64,000 nucleotides of DNA. Source: Alphaproteobacteria bacterium. Its GTDB lineage: Bacteria > Pseudomonadota > Alphaproteobacteria > UBA8366 > GCA-2717185. The notes beneath the pieces were generated by a model. The model saw only the letters and a list, made by a program, of their open reading frames with translations, had not been told where the DNA came from and ran no database searches. This document shows, piece after piece, positions 53,010 to 62,699 of the stretch. The stretch's first letter is position 1. The number at the start of each line of letters is the position of its first letter. The stretch lies in assembly GCA_040905865.1 (NCBI GenBank), contig JBBDQU010000075.1:1-64000 (forward strand). The letters run 5' to 3'. Made by a program: the position numbers and the translations under genes.

Positions 53010-53708
53010 CTATGCCTCCGAAACCGCCAGAAAGCGCGCAGCACTGGCTATTTCGGCCTGAACGGCGTCCCGGCGGGATACGGCTTCGTGATCGTGTCCC
53101 CATTTTTCCGCCTGCCAGAGTTCGTCGACAAGGCTGGCAGCCGCCGCGGCTGCCGCATCGAGCCGCCTTTCGGACACCGCCAGCGCCAGGACCACGGACC
53201 CCAGGATCGCCGTCAGCGTATGCAGGGCCGACAGGGTGAAGTCGTTCCGTTGCGCCACCGCATCCCGCAACACCGAGAGCGAATCCGGCGGCTGCGCAAC
53301 ATGCAGGACCTGCCGTGTAACCAGCATCCGGGCGCCATAGCGTTCCGCCGCCCAGTCCAGATGGGGTTGCCATATCTCGTCCTGCAGCGCCGCCAGCGAT
53401 TCCGGACCATCCGCGCGGTAGCACAGCAGGTCGGTCTCGCCATAGGCGGCTATTTCATCGACCACTGTATCCCGCCGCGGACGCACCCGGTCGATTGCCG
53501 TATTCGCGAACCGGGTCATCGGCATCGCTTTCGGATCGATCTTCTCGGGCTGTTCCGCCCATTCGCGGACTATGGCCTCGGCCAGCGCGCGGTTCGGCAG
53601 GCTGAGCAGTTCCCGGCCGGGGGTCCGCATGACCCGCCCGTCCAGCGCAACGCAATACGCCCCCGCCGACGTCTCCCGGACGGCGGCCTCCGTGTAGAAT
53701 CGCTTCAC
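53010..53708 (-). CDS. ATP12-family F1-ATPase assembly chaperone
   Basis: 232 residues. ATP12 landmarks: LDGRVMRTPGRELLSLPNRALAEAIVREWAEQPEKIDPKAMPMTRFANTAIDRV is the core (short segments VMRTPGRELL, EWAEQPEKIDP and MTRFANTAID); then YRADGPESLAALQDEIWQPHLDWA and the C-terminal helical part. ATP12 family proteins bind the F1 alpha subunit during ATP synthase assembly in mitochondria and alphaproteobacteria. The gene is next to the AsmA-type gene (11 bp) on the same strand, at the end of a conserved seven-gene run. Confidence 0.88.
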   Translation of the reverse strand: MKRFYTEAAVRETSAGAYCVALDGRVMRTPGRELLSLPNRALAEAIVREWAEQPEKIDPKAMPMTRFANTAIDRVRPRRDTVVDEIAAYGETDLLCYRADGPESLAALQDEIWQPHLDWAAERYGARMLVTRQVLHVAQPPDSLSVLRDAVAQRNDFTLSALHTLTAILGSVVLALAVSERRLDAAAAAAASLVDELWQAEKWGHDHEAVSRRDAVQAEIASAARFLAVSEA

Positions 53709-53719
53709 CCCTGACCGCT

Positions 53720-55783
53720 CTAGTTGCCGAACAGCTTCTTGATTGAGCCGCCGACGCCGTCCGTGACGCCCTTGACCGCATCGCCGACCGGATTGCCACT
53801 GTCCTGTGCCGGCTGCTGCGCCGCCGGCTTCGTCTCGCCGCCAAGACAGGAGCTGGTTTCACCGGCACCCATTTCGCCAAGACCGAGAAGCAGTGCCGGC
53901 GGAAAGGCGATGCCGCCGACCAGCCCGCCGATCTTCCGCGCCGCCGCCAGCTTGTTCACGCCGTAGGACGGATTCGCCAGCGTGCCGCGAATTTCGACCG
54001 GCACGGCCGTGTTCACCGTCGCCGATTTGGGCTGCGGATCGATATCGATGGAAAGCGCCTCGGTGGCGAGGTTGACCGTGCCCCCGCCGCCGATGGCAAC
54101 GTATTCGGTGTCGAAGACAAGCACCTTGCTAGTGGCCAGCCCCTTCACGATATCGAAATGGCTGATCGCGCAATTGACCACCGTGTATTCGCTTTTCGTG
54201 CCGGCGAACATCTGCGTCATGATCTTGCCGAGCCCGCCGACATAGGTATCCAGCGCGGTGCTCTTCATCCGCCCGGCCCCCATCGCCAGCTGGGTCTTGC
54301 CGTTCAGACCGGCCATGAGGCTGCGTACCGAGCCACCCTGCCCCTTGACGTCGATAATAACGTTTACCTTGCCTTCCAGCAGGTCGGTGATTTCCAGGTC
54401 GGCGAGGAACTTGCCCGCGTCGAACTGCGTGATTTTCATCGCCGTATCCAGCGTCGGCGTCGCCTGGGCGCCGTTCAGCCTAACACTGCCGTCCAGTTCA
54501 CCGTCGGCAACTACGCCCTTTAGCGAGGAAATATTCAGGTCGCCGCCCTTGAGCGACAGGGCCACGGCGACATTTGTCACCTGAACCGCGGCAGCAAGCG
54601 TCTCAATCGCCATTTTTACGTCGGCGTTGACCGCTTTCAGCCCGTCGAGTGGCAGCGGATCGTCCGGGAAGACCCGGCCATCGTTCGCGGCGCCCCCGCC
54701 GGTCGCGGGCGCCGCAGCACCCTGCCCGCCGGATTCGGCCGGGCCGCCCGCCTTCACGAAGTCGGCGACATCAAGCCGGGTCGACTTCAGGTCCGCGTCG
54801 ATCGCCGGCACATTGCCGGTCAGGTTCGCCGTAGCCGTGCCCGAAAGGTCGCTGCCGCCGATCCTCACGGCCAGTCCCGAAAATGTAATCGCCTTGTCGG
54901 CATCGCCAGTTATCTTGGCCTCGACGCTATAAGGCCCGAGCGGCGGGACCGGAGAGCCGGCCAGCGGCGACAGGGTCTCCAGGCTTTCGCCATTCACGCT
55001 CAGCGCCAGATCCAGGCCGCGACCCGCCGCGACATCGGCAATCGCGCCCTTCAGGCCGATCGTCGCCCCACCCGCCGTTATGTCCAGCGTCACGGGCCAC
55101 GGCGTTCCGGCCGCCATCATCGCCTCCGGAGCGCCCACCGTGCCATTCATGGCAATCGGGTTGTCGTTATAGGAGCCCTCGAAATTGACGTCCAGCGGGC
55201 TGTCCAGCCCATCGCCCTTGAGCGTCAACGCATCGACGACCATCGTGATGGTCTGTTTTGTGCCCGCATCCTTGTAGATCAGCCGGGCCTTTTCGACTGT
55301 CACGGCGCGAATGACCGGGATTGTCACCCCACCGTCCGACGAAGCTTCCGCCGATGCCGCGTCGGATGCCGCCGGCGCGGCGCCGCCTTCCGGTTCGAAG
55401 GCGAAGTTGAATTCGCCCTGTTCATTCTTTTCGATCAGGATATCGGCGCCGATCAGAACGATCTGCTGTATATCGATCGTGCCGGACAGCAACGGCAGAA
55501 TGGCGATCCGCGCTTCGAATCGCTCGACCTTAGCCATATCCGGCTCGGAGCCCCAGGCCGCATTGGAAAAACTGACGCCATTGACTTCCAGTGACGGAGT
55601 CAGCGAGACGGCGAGGCCGATATCGCCCTCGATCTTCAGGTCGCGGCCTGTAGCCTTCTTCGCTTCGGCGATGATTTCAGGCTTATAGGAATTAAAATCC
55701 ATCGACATCAGGATGGCGACACCCGCCACGACGACGGCGACGATCAGCACGCCGACCATTTTCAGTATCGTTCCCAGCTTCAT
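53720..55783 (-). CDS. AsmA family envelope protein
   Basis: 687 residues from ATG 55783 (GGGAGACAGG upstream; a longer frame to 55891 is rejected). It has an N-terminal transmembrane anchor (about 8-28, KMVGVLIVAVVVAGVAILM), then FNSYKPEIIAEAKKATGRDLKIEGDIGLAVSLTPSLEVNGV, the AsmA N-terminal signature, and a C-terminal AsmA_2-type domain (MKITQFDAGKFLADLEITDLLEGKVNVIIDVKGQG, quoted in short part EGKVNVIIDVKGQG). AsmA-like proteins are thought to bridge the envelope and move lipids. The start overlaps the HAD gene stop by four bases. Confidence 0.88.
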   Translation of the reverse strand: MKLGTILKMVGVLIVAVVVAGVAILMSMDFNSYKPEIIAEAKKATGRDLKIEGDIGLAVSLTPSLEVNGVSFSNAAWGSEPDMAKVERFEARIAILPLLSGTIDIQQIVLIGADILIEKNEQGEFNFAFEPEGGAAPAASDAASAEASSDGGVTIPVIRAVTVEKARLIYKDAGTKQTITMVVDALTLKGDGLDSPLDVNFEGSYNDNPIAMNGTVGAPEAMMAAGTPWPVTLDITAGGATIGLKGAIADVAAGRGLDLALSVNGESLETLSPLAGSPVPPLGPYSVEAKITGDADKAITFSGLAVRIGGSDLSGTATANLTGNVPAIDADLKSTRLDVADFVKAGGPAESGGQGAAAPATGGGAANDGRVFPDDPLPLDGLKAVNADVKMAIETLAAAVQVTNVAVALSLKGGDLNISSLKGVVADGELDGSVRLNGAQATPTLDTAMKITQFDAGKFLADLEITDLLEGKVNVIIDVKGQGGSVRSLMAGLNGKTQLAMGAGRMKSTALDTYVGGLGKIMTQMFAGTKSEYTVVNCAISHFDIVKGLATSKVLVFDTEYVAIGGGGTVNLATEALSIDIDPQPKSATVNTAVPVEIRGTLANPSYGVNKLAAARKIGGLVGGIAFPPALLLGLGEMGAGETSSCLGGETKPAAQQPAQDSGNPVGDAVKGVTDGVGGSIKKLFGN

Positions 55784-56469
55784 GATCCTGTCTCCCATAA
55801 ATTCGCGATCAATGCAGGCAAGTCCCCATACTGCTTCGCGATGTGCAGCGCCCCCGCCACCGTCAATTCGTTGCTCGGATGATACCCCCATGCCACGCCA
55901 ATTGACAGGGCGCGGGCACGAACCGCCATTTCGATATCGTAGGTTGTGTCCCCGATCATCACTGTGGTTTCCGGCGTTGCGCCGGTTTCCGCCATGGCAG
56001 CCAGCAGGATATGCGGGTTTGGTTTGCCGGGACCGTCATCCGCGGTCTTCAGGGTGATGAAACTGTCCCGCAAGCCGTGCACTTCCAGTACCCTATGCAG
56101 ACCCTGCCGCGACTTGCCGGTCGCCACGCCAAGCACCGCGCCGCTCTCAAGCAGAAATTTCAGGGCATCGCGCGTTCCCGGATAAAGCGGCTCCTCGTGA
56201 CCGGGGCGCTGGCGGATACCGGTAAAGGCGTCCTTGTAGGCTGTCGTGACGGAATCGAGCCGTTCCAGGGCTTCCGGCGGCATCAGCCGGGCGACAGCCT
56301 CCGGTAGCGCCAGCCCGACAACCCGCCGTACCGATTCCGCATCCGGCAGGGGCAGGCTGTGGACGGCGAATGCCTGGATCATCGCCTCGACAATGGCATG
56401 CTGGCTGTCCACGAGGGTGCCGTCGCAGTCGAACACGACCAGACGAATGGTCGCCGCGTCAATTGTCAT
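55780..56469 (-). CDS. HAD-family phosphatase (phosphoglycolate phosphatase-like)
   Basis: 229 residues. HAD motif I is VFDCDGTLVDS (D14, D16), motif III the lysine in DGPGKPNPHI and motif IV TVMIGDTTYDIEMA. A helical cap lies between motifs I and II, as in Gph. Likely removes phosphate from phosphoglycolate or another small sugar phosphate. Overlaps its neighbours by four bases on both sides, so it is part of a tightly coupled run (rluC-like, this gene, asmA-like). Confidence 0.87.
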   Translation of the reverse strand: MTIDAATIRLVVFDCDGTLVDSQHAIVEAMIQAFAVHSLPLPDAESVRRVVGLALPEAVARLMPPEALERLDSVTTAYKDAFTGIRQRPGHEEPLYPGTRDALKFLLESGAVLGVATGKSRQGLHRVLEVHGLRDSFITLKTADDGPGKPNPHILLAAMAETGATPETTVMIGDTTYDIEMAVRARALSIGVAWGYHPSNELTVAGALHIAKQYGDLPALIANLWETGS

Positions 56470-57461
56470 TCAATTTCCTCAAAAGGATCCCCGGGAAAAC
56501 CGGACGAAAAATCGAACATCGTCCAGGTATCCCGCATATGCGGCGGCAGATCGGCCGCGACATGGATGAAGCCATGCCGCGTCGGATGCTGCAGTCGGAT
56601 CTCACGCGCATGCAGGTGCAACTGCCTGGCAACCTCGTCGGTCGGCAGGAAAGCGTCGGCTCCGCCGTATTTCCCGTCGCCCAGCACCGGATGGCCCATT
56701 GCCGTCGCGTGGACGCGAATCTGGTGAGTCCGCCCGGTCTGCGGCCAGAACGCCACCCAGGACAGGCGGTTGGCCGACCGTTCGAGCACCCGGTACAATG
56801 TCACCGCCCGCTTTGCGTCTTCGGCATCGGGTGAAACACGTTCGCCCATCCGCCCCGGCGTCTTGCCGATGGCAAGGTCGACCTTGCCGCGCTCCGGCCG
56901 CGGGACGCCCATGACGAGCGCCCAGTAAATCTTGCGCGCGTCCCGCCCCTGGAAGCTCTTGCCCAGCGCCGCCGCGGCCTTGCGGTTACGGGCCAGCAGC
57001 ATCACCCCGCTGGTATCCCGGTCGAGCCGGTGCACAAGTCGCGGCCGCTCCGCGGCGTCGAATTGCAGCGCATCCAGCATCCCGTCGATATGCCGGAGCG
57101 TGCCGGTGCCCCCCTGCACCGCCAGCCCCGCGGGTTTGTTGATCGCCAGCACATCGTCGTCGCGGAAGATCACCAGGGACCGCGCGAATTCCGCATCCCT
57201 GTCACTCAGTTCCAGCGCCCGGCGCGGCGGGCGCGGAGCGGCGGAATCCGGCCCGGTGTCCAGCGGCGGCACCCGGACCGATTGCCCCGTCGCAAGGCGC
57301 AGCCCCGGTTTGGCCCGGCGCCCCTCGACCCGAACCTGACCGGTCCGCAGCAGCTTTTGCAGCCGGCCGTAGCCGATCATCGGAAAATGGCGCTTGAACC
57401 AGTGGTCCAGCCGCACATCGTCATCTTCCGGACCGACTTCGCGAATCTCAACGGAACTCAC
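56466..57461 (-). CDS. RluC/RluD-family pseudouridine synthase
   Basis: 331 residues. An N-terminal S4 RNA-binding domain (GRLQKLLRTGQVRVEGRRAKPGLRLATGQSVRVP) is followed by the catalytic domain with the uridine-isomerising aspartate in LVHRLDRDTSGVMLLARN and the later GRTHQIRVHATAMGHPVLGD. It modifies specific uridines in 23S rRNA (RluC- or RluD-like; the exact site cannot be told from sequence alone). Overlaps crcB at the upstream end by four bases. Confidence 0.9.
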   Translation of the reverse strand: MSSVEIREVGPEDDDVRLDHWFKRHFPMIGYGRLQKLLRTGQVRVEGRRAKPGLRLATGQSVRVPPLDTGPDSAAPRPPRRALELSDRDAEFARSLVIFRDDDVLAINKPAGLAVQGGTGTLRHIDGMLDALQFDAAERPRLVHRLDRDTSGVMLLARNRKAAAALGKSFQGRDARKIYWALVMGVPRPERGKVDLAIGKTPGRMGERVSPDAEDAKRAVTLYRVLERSANRLSWVAFWPQTGRTHQIRVHATAMGHPVLGDGKYGGADAFLPTDEVARQLHLHAREIRLQHPTRHGFIHVAADLPPHMRDTWTMFDFSSGFPGDPFEEIE

Positions 57462-57838
57462 GCGAGGATGACCCGCATCAGGTGCAGCCCGCCGATCAGC
57501 GCCAGGACCGACAGCCCGACCGACGAGCCGATATAGATAGCGTTGCCGAGAACCTGCCCGCGTTCATCCAGCAACACGATATCCATGGCAAAGGCGGAGA
57601 AGGTCGTAAACGCGCCAAGACAGCCGACGATCAGGAAAGCGCGCATTTCCTGGGTCGGCGACCAGACCAGCGCCATGGTCTCTATCAGCACCCCCAACAG
57701 GAAGGAACCCAGTATATTCACTGTGAGGATGCCCCAGGGAAAACCCGCCCCCATCCAGTGCGTGACCTGCGCGGCCACGAAATGCCGCGCAACGGCGCCG
57801 ACGGCGCCGCCCATGGCAATCGCGAGAATCATTTTCAT
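57458..57838 (-). CDS. crcB: Fluoride channel (CrcB/Fluc)
   Basis: 126 residues with four transmembrane helices, typical Fluc monomer. Conserved features: GGAVGAVARHF near the N-terminus, FPWGILTVNILGSFLLGV with the asparagine in the pore, and GCLGAFTTFSAFAMD with the phenylalanine box. It exports fluoride as a dimer with dual topology. It overlaps rarA (upstream, four bases) and the pseudouridine synthase gene downstream, so no room is left for its own promoter or fluoride riboswitch. Confidence 0.93.
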   Translation of the reverse strand: MKMILAIAMGGAVGAVARHFVAAQVTHWMGAGFPWGILTVNILGSFLLGVLIETMALVWSPTQEMRAFLIVGCLGAFTTFSAFAMDIVLLDERGQVLGNAIYIGSSVGLSVLALIGGLHLMRVILA

Positions 57839-59154
57839 ACGTCGTCGCCCTCCCCGTTCGCCCGTTTCGACCGCAGCCGGGACCAGTAATCCAGCCGCTT
57901 CGTCAGGTCCCGTTCAAAACCGCGCTCGACCGGGCAATACAGCTGTTTCCGCGGCATGCCGTCGGGAAAGTAATTCTGTCCCGAAAATCCATCCGGCGCA
58001 TCATGGTCATAGGCGTAGTCACTGCCATAGCCAAGTTCCTGCATAAGCTTCGTCGGCGCATTCAGGATATGCATCGGCGGCATCAGCGATCCGGTTTCCT
58101 TCGCCGCGCGCCGGGCCGCGCCATATGCCTTGTAGGCAGCATTCGACTTTGGCGCCGTCGCCAGAAAGATAACGACCTGGGCCAGCGCCAATTCCCCTTC
58201 CGGCGAGCCGATCCGTTCATAGGTTTCCCAGCCGGTCAGCGCCTGCACCGCCGCCTGCGGGTCGGCCAGGCCAACATCCTCGTACGCGAAGCGCAGCAGC
58301 CGCCGTGCGATGAAACGCGGGTCCTCGCCACCGTCGAGCATACGCGCCAGCCAGTAGAGCGCGGCATCGCAATCCGAGCCCCGCAGGGATTTGTGCAGCG
58401 CGCTGATCAGGTTGTAGTGGCCTTCCTGGCTTTTGTCGTAGACAGGGGCGCGGCGCTGAACCGTCGCCGCCAGCCCCGCCGAATCGAGCGGCGCGGCGAT
58501 ATCCATGACGAAGAGTTCCTCCGCCAGGTTCAGCAGGAACCGGCCGTCGCCATCGGCCATGGCCTTCAGCGCCATCCGCGCATCGGGATCGAGCGGCAAT
58601 GTCTTGCCGGTATCCGTTTCGGCCCGGACCAGCAGGATTTCCAGCGCCTCGACACCGAGGCGGTTCAGCACGAAGACCTGGGCGCGCGACAGCAGGGCGG
58701 CATTCAGCTCGAAGCTGGGGTTTTCGGTCGTGGCGCCGACCAGAATGATCGTTCCATCCTCGACATAGGGCAGAAAGCCATCCTGCTGCGCCCTGTTGAA
58801 GCGGTGGATTTCATCGATGAAGAGCAGCGTCCCCTTCCCCATGGCGCGGCGTTCCCGGGCGCGCTCGAATACCTTCCGCAGGTCTGCGACACCTGAAAAA
58901 ACGGCGGAAAGCGATTCATATTCCAGGTCCGTATGCGCGGCCAGCAACCGCGCGATGGTGGTCTTGCCGGTCCCCGGCGGCCCCCAGAGGATGATGGAGG
59001 CCAGCCGCCCCCCTTCCACCATACGCCGGATCGCCCCCTCCGGCCCCAGCAGGTGGTCCTGCCCGACGACCGTATCGAGCGCGGCCGGGCGCAGCCTGTC
59101 GGCCAGCGGGCGCGGCGCCTCCTGCTCGAACAGGCCGGGAGACGGCCGCGCCAC
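57835..59154 (-). CDS. rarA: Replication-associated recombination protein A
   Basis: 439 residues from GTG 59154, sharing one base with the stop of the protease gene upstream (TAGTG); a longer frame to 59211 is a shadow. N-terminus LFEQEAPRPLADRLRPAALDTVVGQDHLLGPEGAIRRMV is typical (short parts ADRLRPAALD and VVGQDHLLG). Walker A is GPPGTGKTTIARLLA and Walker B is LLFIDEIHRFNRAQQD, with the arginine-finger region and the C-terminal RarA/MgsA domain (EGHYNLISALHKSLRGSDCDAALYWLARML). It acts at stalled replication forks. Confidence 0.93.
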   Translation of the reverse strand: MARPSPGLFEQEAPRPLADRLRPAALDTVVGQDHLLGPEGAIRRMVEGGRLASIILWGPPGTGKTTIARLLAAHTDLEYESLSAVFSGVADLRKVFERARERRAMGKGTLLFIDEIHRFNRAQQDGFLPYVEDGTIILVGATTENPSFELNAALLSRAQVFVLNRLGVEALEILLVRAETDTGKTLPLDPDARMALKAMADGDGRFLLNLAEELFVMDIAAPLDSAGLAATVQRRAPVYDKSQEGHYNLISALHKSLRGSDCDAALYWLARMLDGGEDPRFIARRLLRFAYEDVGLADPQAAVQALTGWETYERIGSPEGELALAQVVIFLATAPKSNAAYKAYGAARRAAKETGSLMPPMHILNAPTKLMQELGYGSDYAYDHDAPDGFSGQNYFPDGMPRKQLYCPVERGFERDLTKRLDYWSRLRSKRANGEGDDV

Positions 59155-60575
59155 TACCCTGCGACCTCGAACTGCAAGGTCCGGTCTCCGCGGGTCAGGA
59201 CGACGCGCCACCGTTCCTGCGGCTGCGCCACGATGCTTTCGATATCCATGACACGGTCGATCCGCCTGCCATTGACCTCACGAATGATATCCTGAGGGCG
59301 CAGGCCCAGCCGCTCAGCAGTCGAGCCACGCTGGATACCCAGCAGCACCACCCCTTCAACAAGGTCCTCCGCGCCCAGTTCCGCGCCGAGCGCCGGCGAC
59401 AGGTTACCGACGGTCGCACCGGCGAACGGGTTGCGCCCCCGTAGCAATGTCAGGTTCCGGGGCGGATCTTCCGGCGGCGCCACCAGACTGAAACGGATGG
59501 TTCGCGGGGTTCCCCGCCGCACGACACGCAGATCGACCGAATCCCCGATTGGCCGTGTCGCGATGCGGAACCGCAGCGCCTGGACATCGTCCACTTCGTG
59601 ATCGCCGACCGCCACAACGACGTCGCCGACCTTCACGCCCGCGTTCTCCGCCGGACCATTCTGGTGGATTCGCTCCACCAGGACGCCCACGGGCCTGTCC
59701 AGCCCCAGCGCCGACGCAATTTCAGGCGTTACCGGCTTGCCGGTAAAGCTGAGCCACGGCCGGATCAGCGGCTTGCCGGATACGGCGCTTTCAAGGACGC
59801 TGCGCACCATGTTGCTGGGCACGGCGAAACCCAGACCAAGGGATCCGCCCGTCTTGGAGAAGATCGCCGTATTCACGCCGACGAGCCTGCCATCCATTGC
59901 GACCAGCGCGCCGCCGGAATTGCCCGGATTGATCGCCGCATCGGTCTGGATGAATGATCGAAAATCGCTGATGCCGATGGAGGTGCGGGCAAGCGCCGAC
60001 ACAATGCCGCTGGTCACGGTCTGACCGATCCCGAAGGGATTGCCGATCGCGACGACCAGGTCGCCGACTTCCAGCGAGTCCGAATCACCAAGCGCCAGAT
60101 AGGGAAGATTCAGCCCCTCGGCTTCGACCTCCAGGATGGCGATATCCGTCCGTGTGTCCGCCAGTACAATCCTGGCGTCGAATTCCCGCCGGTCCGACAG
60201 GACGACCTTGATTTCCTGGGCCTTGTCGATGACGTGGTTGTTGGTGACGATCAGCCCGCCGGCATCGACGATGACGCCGGATCCTAGGGAGTTTTCGATC
60301 CGTTCGCGGGTGAATCCGCCGAAGGGAAAATCGCCGAAGAGCCGATTGAACAGCGGGTCGTCAAAAAGCGTCGGCCCACGACTCTGCTGAACCTGCCGGG
60401 TCGCGAAGATGTTCACGACCGCCGGGGCCGCCTGTTTGACAAGGGGGGCATAGCTCAGCCGGATCTGCTCGCGGCTGACAGGTACCGTCTGCGCGACCAC
60501 GGCGGCGGATACCGTACAGGACACCAGAAGTACGGCGACCAACCCCCGCAAATATCCCCAGTTCGCGTGTTGCAT
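59154..60575 (-). CDS. Do-like serine protease (DegP/DegQ family)
   Basis: 473 residues from ATG 60575; the longer frame runs through the rplQ terminator and is rejected. Signal peptide about 1-29 (LRGLVAVLLVSCTVSAAVVAQ). Catalytic triad: H in VTNNHVIDKA, D in DTRTDIAIL, S in NPGNSGGAL. Two PDZ domains follow (about 270-360 and 385-470, GLRPQDIIREVNG in the second). It degrades or refolds misfolded envelope proteins in the periplasm. It is preceded by a terminator (60628-60652), so it has its own promoter, and is followed by rarA. Confidence 0.9.
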   Translation of the reverse strand: MQHANWGYLRGLVAVLLVSCTVSAAVVAQTVPVSREQIRLSYAPLVKQAAPAVVNIFATRQVQQSRGPTLFDDPLFNRLFGDFPFGGFTRERIENSLGSGVIVDAGGLIVTNNHVIDKAQEIKVVLSDRREFDARIVLADTRTDIAILEVEAEGLNLPYLALGDSDSLEVGDLVVAIGNPFGIGQTVTSGIVSALARTSIGISDFRSFIQTDAAINPGNSGGALVAMDGRLVGVNTAIFSKTGGSLGLGFAVPSNMVRSVLESAVSGKPLIRPWLSFTGKPVTPEIASALGLDRPVGVLVERIHQNGPAENAGVKVGDVVVAVGDHEVDDVQALRFRIATRPIGDSVDLRVVRRGTPRTIRFSLVAPPEDPPRNLTLLRGRNPFAGATVGNLSPALGAELGAEDLVEGVVLLGIQRGSTAERLGLRPQDIIREVNGRRIDRVMDIESIVAQPQERWRVVLTRGDRTLQFEVAG

Positions 60576-60627
60576 AATGGCTATGTAAACGCTCCGGGAC
60601 CGTTTGCAAAGGCCGGACCGATAAACG

Positions 60628-60652
60628 AAAAGGGCGGCTATGACAGCCGCCC
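60628..60652 (-). terminator. Intrinsic terminator of the ribosomal operon after rplQ
   Basis: On the minus strand an 8-bp perfect stem GGGCGGCT / AGCCGCCC with a 5-base loop (GTCAT) is followed by TTTT. It lies about 30 bp after the rplQ stop and isolates the degP-type gene from the ribosomal protein operon. Confidence 0.88.
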
Positions 60653-60681
60653 CGAACACCGCACCGATACGCAAGCGGTGG

Positions 60682-61101
60682 CTATTCCTCGTCGTCCTCG
60701 AACGATTCCGGCGGCGGTCCGGAATCCTGCCCCTTGGCGTCCTTGTCGCGTTCCACCAGTTCAATGACGGCCATGGGCGCGGCATCGCCGTAGCGGAAGC
60801 CGGCCTTCAGGACCCGCGTATACCCGCCGTGGCGTTCCTCGTACCGGGGCGCCAGCGTTTCGAACAGCTTGGCTGTCGTCGCGGCGTCCTGCAGGATCGA
60901 GCGTACCCGGCGCCGCGAATGCAGCGTGTTGCGCTTGCCCATCGTAATCAGACGCTCGACAATCGGGCCCAGTTCCTTCGCCTTCGGCAGCGTTGTCTTG
61001 ATCTGCTCGTGCTTCAGCAGCGCGACCGCCATATTGGCGAACATCGCCTTCCTGTGTGAACTCGTGCGGTTCAGTTTGCGTCCGCTCATGCCATGCCGCA
61101 T
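60682..61101 (-). CDS. rplQ: 50S ribosomal protein L17
   Basis: 139 residues: [20 protein letters not shown] is typical of L17, followed by [31 protein letters not shown] and the closing [19 protein letters not shown]. The C-terminus has an acidic extension (about 124-139, [19 protein letters not shown]), as often seen in alphaproteobacteria. It follows rpoA directly (55 bp). Confidence 0.97.
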   Translation of the reverse strand: MRHGMSGRKLNRTSSHRKAMFANMAVALLKHEQIKTTLPKAKELGPIVERLITMGKRNTLHSRRRVRSILQDAATTAKLFETLAPRYEERHGGYTRVLKAGFRYGDAAPMAVIELVERDKDAKGQDSGPPPESFEDDEE

Positions 61102-61156
61102 GACATTACTCCTGTTTATTCATTTCGTTGTTATGCGCCGGACCCGTATTCCCCGA

Positions 61157-62173
61157 TCAGTAGGGTTCTTCGAGCCGCCGCAACAAATCCTCGATGTTTT
61201 CCGGCGGCCAGCTCGGGATTTCCATACCGAGATGCAGCCCCATCTGGGTCAGCACTTCCTTGATCTCGTTCAGCGATTTCCGGCCGAAATTCGGTGTGCG
61301 CAGCATTTCCGATTCGGTCTTCTGAACCAGATCGCCGATATAAACGATGTTATCGTTCTTCAGGCAGTTCGCCGACCGGACCGAAAGCTCCAGTTCGTCG
61401 ACCTTGCGCAGCAGGTTCCGGTTGAACGGCAGTTCCGAGGCGGCTTCTTCGGCGGCACGGTTTTCCGGCTCCTCGAAATTGATGAACAGCTGCAACTGAT
61501 CCTGCAGGATGCGCGCCGCGTAGGCGACGGCGTCGTCCGGGGTCACCGCACCATTGGTTTCGATATCCATGGCGAGCTTGTCATAATCCGTCGCCTGTCC
61601 GACGCGGGTGTTCTCCACCTTGTAGGACACCTTGCGGACCGGACTGAACACGGAGTCGATGGGAATCAGGCCAATCGGCGCGTCCTCCGGACGGTTCTGG
61701 GACGCCGGGACATATCCGACGCCGGACTCGACGACCATTTCCATGGAAATCCGCGCGCCTTCGTCGAGCGTACAGATCACGAGATCGGGGTTCATCACCT
61801 CGATATCATGGCCGGTTTCGATCTTTCCAGCGGTGATTTCGCCCGGGCCTTCCGCGACCAGACGGATCCGCTTCGGCCCTTCGCCATGCATCCGCAGGGC
61901 CAGGACCTTGATGTTCAGGACAATATCCGTCACATCCTCGCGAACGCCGGCAATCGACGAGAATTCATGCAGGACACCGTCGATCTGAATCGACGTCACC
62001 GCTGCCCCATGCAGCGATGACAACAGAACCCGCCGTAGCGCATTGCCGAGCGTCAGCCCGAAGCCACGCTCAAGCGGCTCGGCGACAACTGTCGCGATGC
62101 GACTGTCATCGGCACTGGCTTCGACGTTCAGCTTGTTCGGCTTGATCAGCGCTTGCCAATTCTTCTGAATCAC
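61157..62173 (-). CDS. rpoA: RNA polymerase alpha subunit
   Basis: 338 residues. N-terminal assembly domain with [31 protein letters not shown] (short part [15 protein letters not shown]), the typical hairpin and [18 protein letters not shown]. The C-terminal domain (about 250-320) has [22 protein letters not shown] and [21 protein letters not shown], which bind UP elements and activators. Standard length; conserved position between rpsK and rplQ. Confidence 0.98.
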   Translation of the reverse strand: MIQKNWQALIKPNKLNVEASADDSRIATVVAEPLERGFGLTLGNALRRVLLSSLHGAAVTSIQIDGVLHEFSSIAGVREDVTDIVLNIKVLALRMHGEGPKRIRLVAEGPGEITAGKIETGHDIEVMNPDLVICTLDEGARISMEMVVESGVGYVPASQNRPEDAPIGLIPIDSVFSPVRKVSYKVENTRVGQATDYDKLAMDIETNGAVTPDDAVAYAARILQDQLQLFINFEEPENRAAEEAASELPFNRNLLRKVDELELSVRSANCLKNDNIVYIGDLVQKTESEMLRTPNFGRKSLNEIKEVLTQMGLHLGMEIPSWPPENIEDLLRRLEEPY

Positions 62174-62288
62174 GGATGCGACCTTTCGTCTTGACGTATG
62201 CCGCCGTCACAACCCGGACGACGGACATACCACATTCAAATTATCAGCCGGCGGCCGGACATACAGTCGGCCCCCGCGAGCGAAACCG

Positions 62289-62681
62289 CTATACGCGTCG
62301 CCGTTTTGGCGGACGACAGCCATTATGCGGAATTGGCGTAACATCCTTGATCGACGTGATCGTGAAGCCGGATGTCGAAAGGGCGCGCAACGCCGATTCA
62401 CGGCCTGACCCCGGACCCTTGACGAAAACTTCCAGCGTCTTCATCCCGTGTTCCTGGGCCTTGCGCGCGGCTTCTTCAGAGGCCATCTGCGCCGCGTACG
62501 GCGTCGACTTGCGGCTGCCCTTGAAACCCTGGCTGCCCGCCGAAGACCACGAAATCGCGTTACCCTGAACGTCGGTTATCGTCACCATCGTATTGTTGTA
62601 CGTCGCGTTCACATGCGCCACGCCCGACGTAATATTCTTTCGTTCAGCGCGCCGTATGCGCGTTGTTGCGGCCTTGGCCAT
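62289..62681 (-). CDS. rpsK: 30S ribosomal protein S11
   Basis: 130 residues. [33 protein letters not shown] (short part [15 protein letters not shown]), [27 protein letters not shown] is the standard S11 C-terminus. It lies 18 bp downstream of rpsM. Confidence 0.98.
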   Translation of the reverse strand: MAKAATTRIRRAERKNITSGVAHVNATYNNTMVTITDVQGNAISWSSAGSQGFKGSRKSTPYAAQMASEEAARKAQEHGMKTLEVFVKGPGSGRESALRALSTSGFTITSIKDVTPIPHNGCRPPKRRRV

Positions 62682-62699
62682 CGGATATCGTCCCTATAA

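Noticed and set aside
51438-53714. Plus-strand open frame of about 758 codons antisense to the carboxylase and ATP12 genes
   Set aside because: Composition rich in His, Arg and Gly typical of the antisense frame of GC-rich genes; both minus-strand genes have clear family motifs.
57458-57838. Fluoride riboswitch ahead of crcB
   Set aside because: crcB overlaps the end of rarA by four bases, leaving no intergenic leader, and I see no riboswitch consensus.
60530-60610. Leaderless promoter of the Do-like protease (TTGCAA and TACATA, 16-base spacer, ending 6 bases before the ATG)
   Set aside because: Possible but the hexamers are weak and the geometry would put the transcription start at the start codon; not enough to claim.
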